Part shown: one piece after another, positions 15,051 to 15,100 of the stretch | Layout: the number at the start of each line of letters is the position of its first letter | How positions within the stretch are numbered: the stretch's first letter is position 1 | Source of the DNA: an uncultured Lachnospiraceae bacterium | GTDB lineage: Bacteria > Bacillota > Clostridia > Lachnospirales > Lachnospiraceae | Direction of reading: 5' to 3' | Assembly (NCBI GenBank): GCA_910586605.1 | Contig: CAJUJR010000068.1 | Coordinates: 1-15,100 of the forward strand | Length of the DNA stretch: 15,100 nucleotides | The notes under the pieces: model-generated | Database searches by the model: none | Told to the model about the DNA's origin: nothing | Seen by the model: the letters and a program-made list of their open reading frames with translations, nothing else | Translations under genes and position numbers: made by a program

Positions 15051-15100
15051 TGTTACTATTCACAGCCAATCGTAGCCGGACTTAAGGAAATAAAAAATAT
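15051..15100 (-). repeat. Right copy of the 50-base perfect inverted repeat
   Basis: This is the exact reverse complement of 4-53, again with the GTTACTATTCACAG end on the inner side and the element running off the window edge. The base just inside (15050) no longer matches its counterpart, so the boundary is sharp at both copies. Confidence 0.85.

Noticed and set aside
1..15100. Edge inverted repeats as terminal repeats of a 15 kb transposon
   Set aside because: The interval is filled with housekeeping genes, contains no transposase or integrase, and the repeat continues outward past the window instead of ending at its edge.
1..15100. CRISPR arrays, tRNA or rRNA genes, insertion sequences
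   Set aside because: I saw no regularly spaced repeats, no tRNA-like cloverleaf or rRNA sequence, and no transposase-like protein on either strand.

Overview
The window looks like a chromosomal piece of a motile, Gram-positive, low-to-mid GC anaerobe of the Clostridia, most likely a Lachnospiraceae-type gut bacterium. The grounds are a T-box leader in front of the branched-chain amino acid genes, DapL-route lysine/meso-DAP synthesis, GatCAB indirect tRNA amidation, a DUF1002 exported protein, strong AGGAGG-type ribosome sites, and a FliK-like gene with a SigD-type promoter. The taxonomic call is inferred from gene content and protein style, not from a database match.

Layout, left to right. 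At 1-605 there is a dispersed-repeat end, a near-consensus promoter and a complete T-box riboswitch (specifier read as GUA, valine), followed by an unexpected second terminator-like hairpin. At 624-2863 lie ilvB and ilvN, the two subunits of acetohydroxyacid synthase. At 2948-3567 there is a compact type III toxin-antitoxin locus: its own strong promoter, a short RNA of two repeat units that can each fold as a pseudoknot, an intrinsic terminator, and a 147-residue TenpN/ToxN-type endoribonuclease. proS (3614-5353), a two-domain sulfotransferase (5423-6652) and dapL (6734-7957) follow, all on the + strand. At 8055-12235 a secreted DUF1002 protein sits 14 bases ahead of gatC-gatA-gatB, the tRNA-dependent amidotransferase. 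A PilZ (c-di-GMP receptor) gene and an intrinsic terminator close the rightward block. A long FliK-like gene (12775-14931, - strand) converges on it.

Most genes are housekeeping: amino acid synthesis (IlvBN, DapL), charging of tRNA (ProRS, GatCAB) and motility control (PilZ, FliK-like). The accessory parts are the type III toxin-antitoxin locus wedged between ilvN and proS, and the sulfotransferase.

The most noteworthy observation is the antitoxin RNA. Its two units carry the same TAGRACG hairpin loop. The four loop bases that would pair downstream differ between units (GAAC in one, GGAC in the other), and the downstream partners differ to match (GTTC and GTCC). Such compensatory change inside one short locus is good evidence for a real pseudoknot.

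The two window edges carry a perfect 50-base inverted repeat facing outward. This is best read as two copies of a dispersed intergenic element, not as the ends of a transposon.
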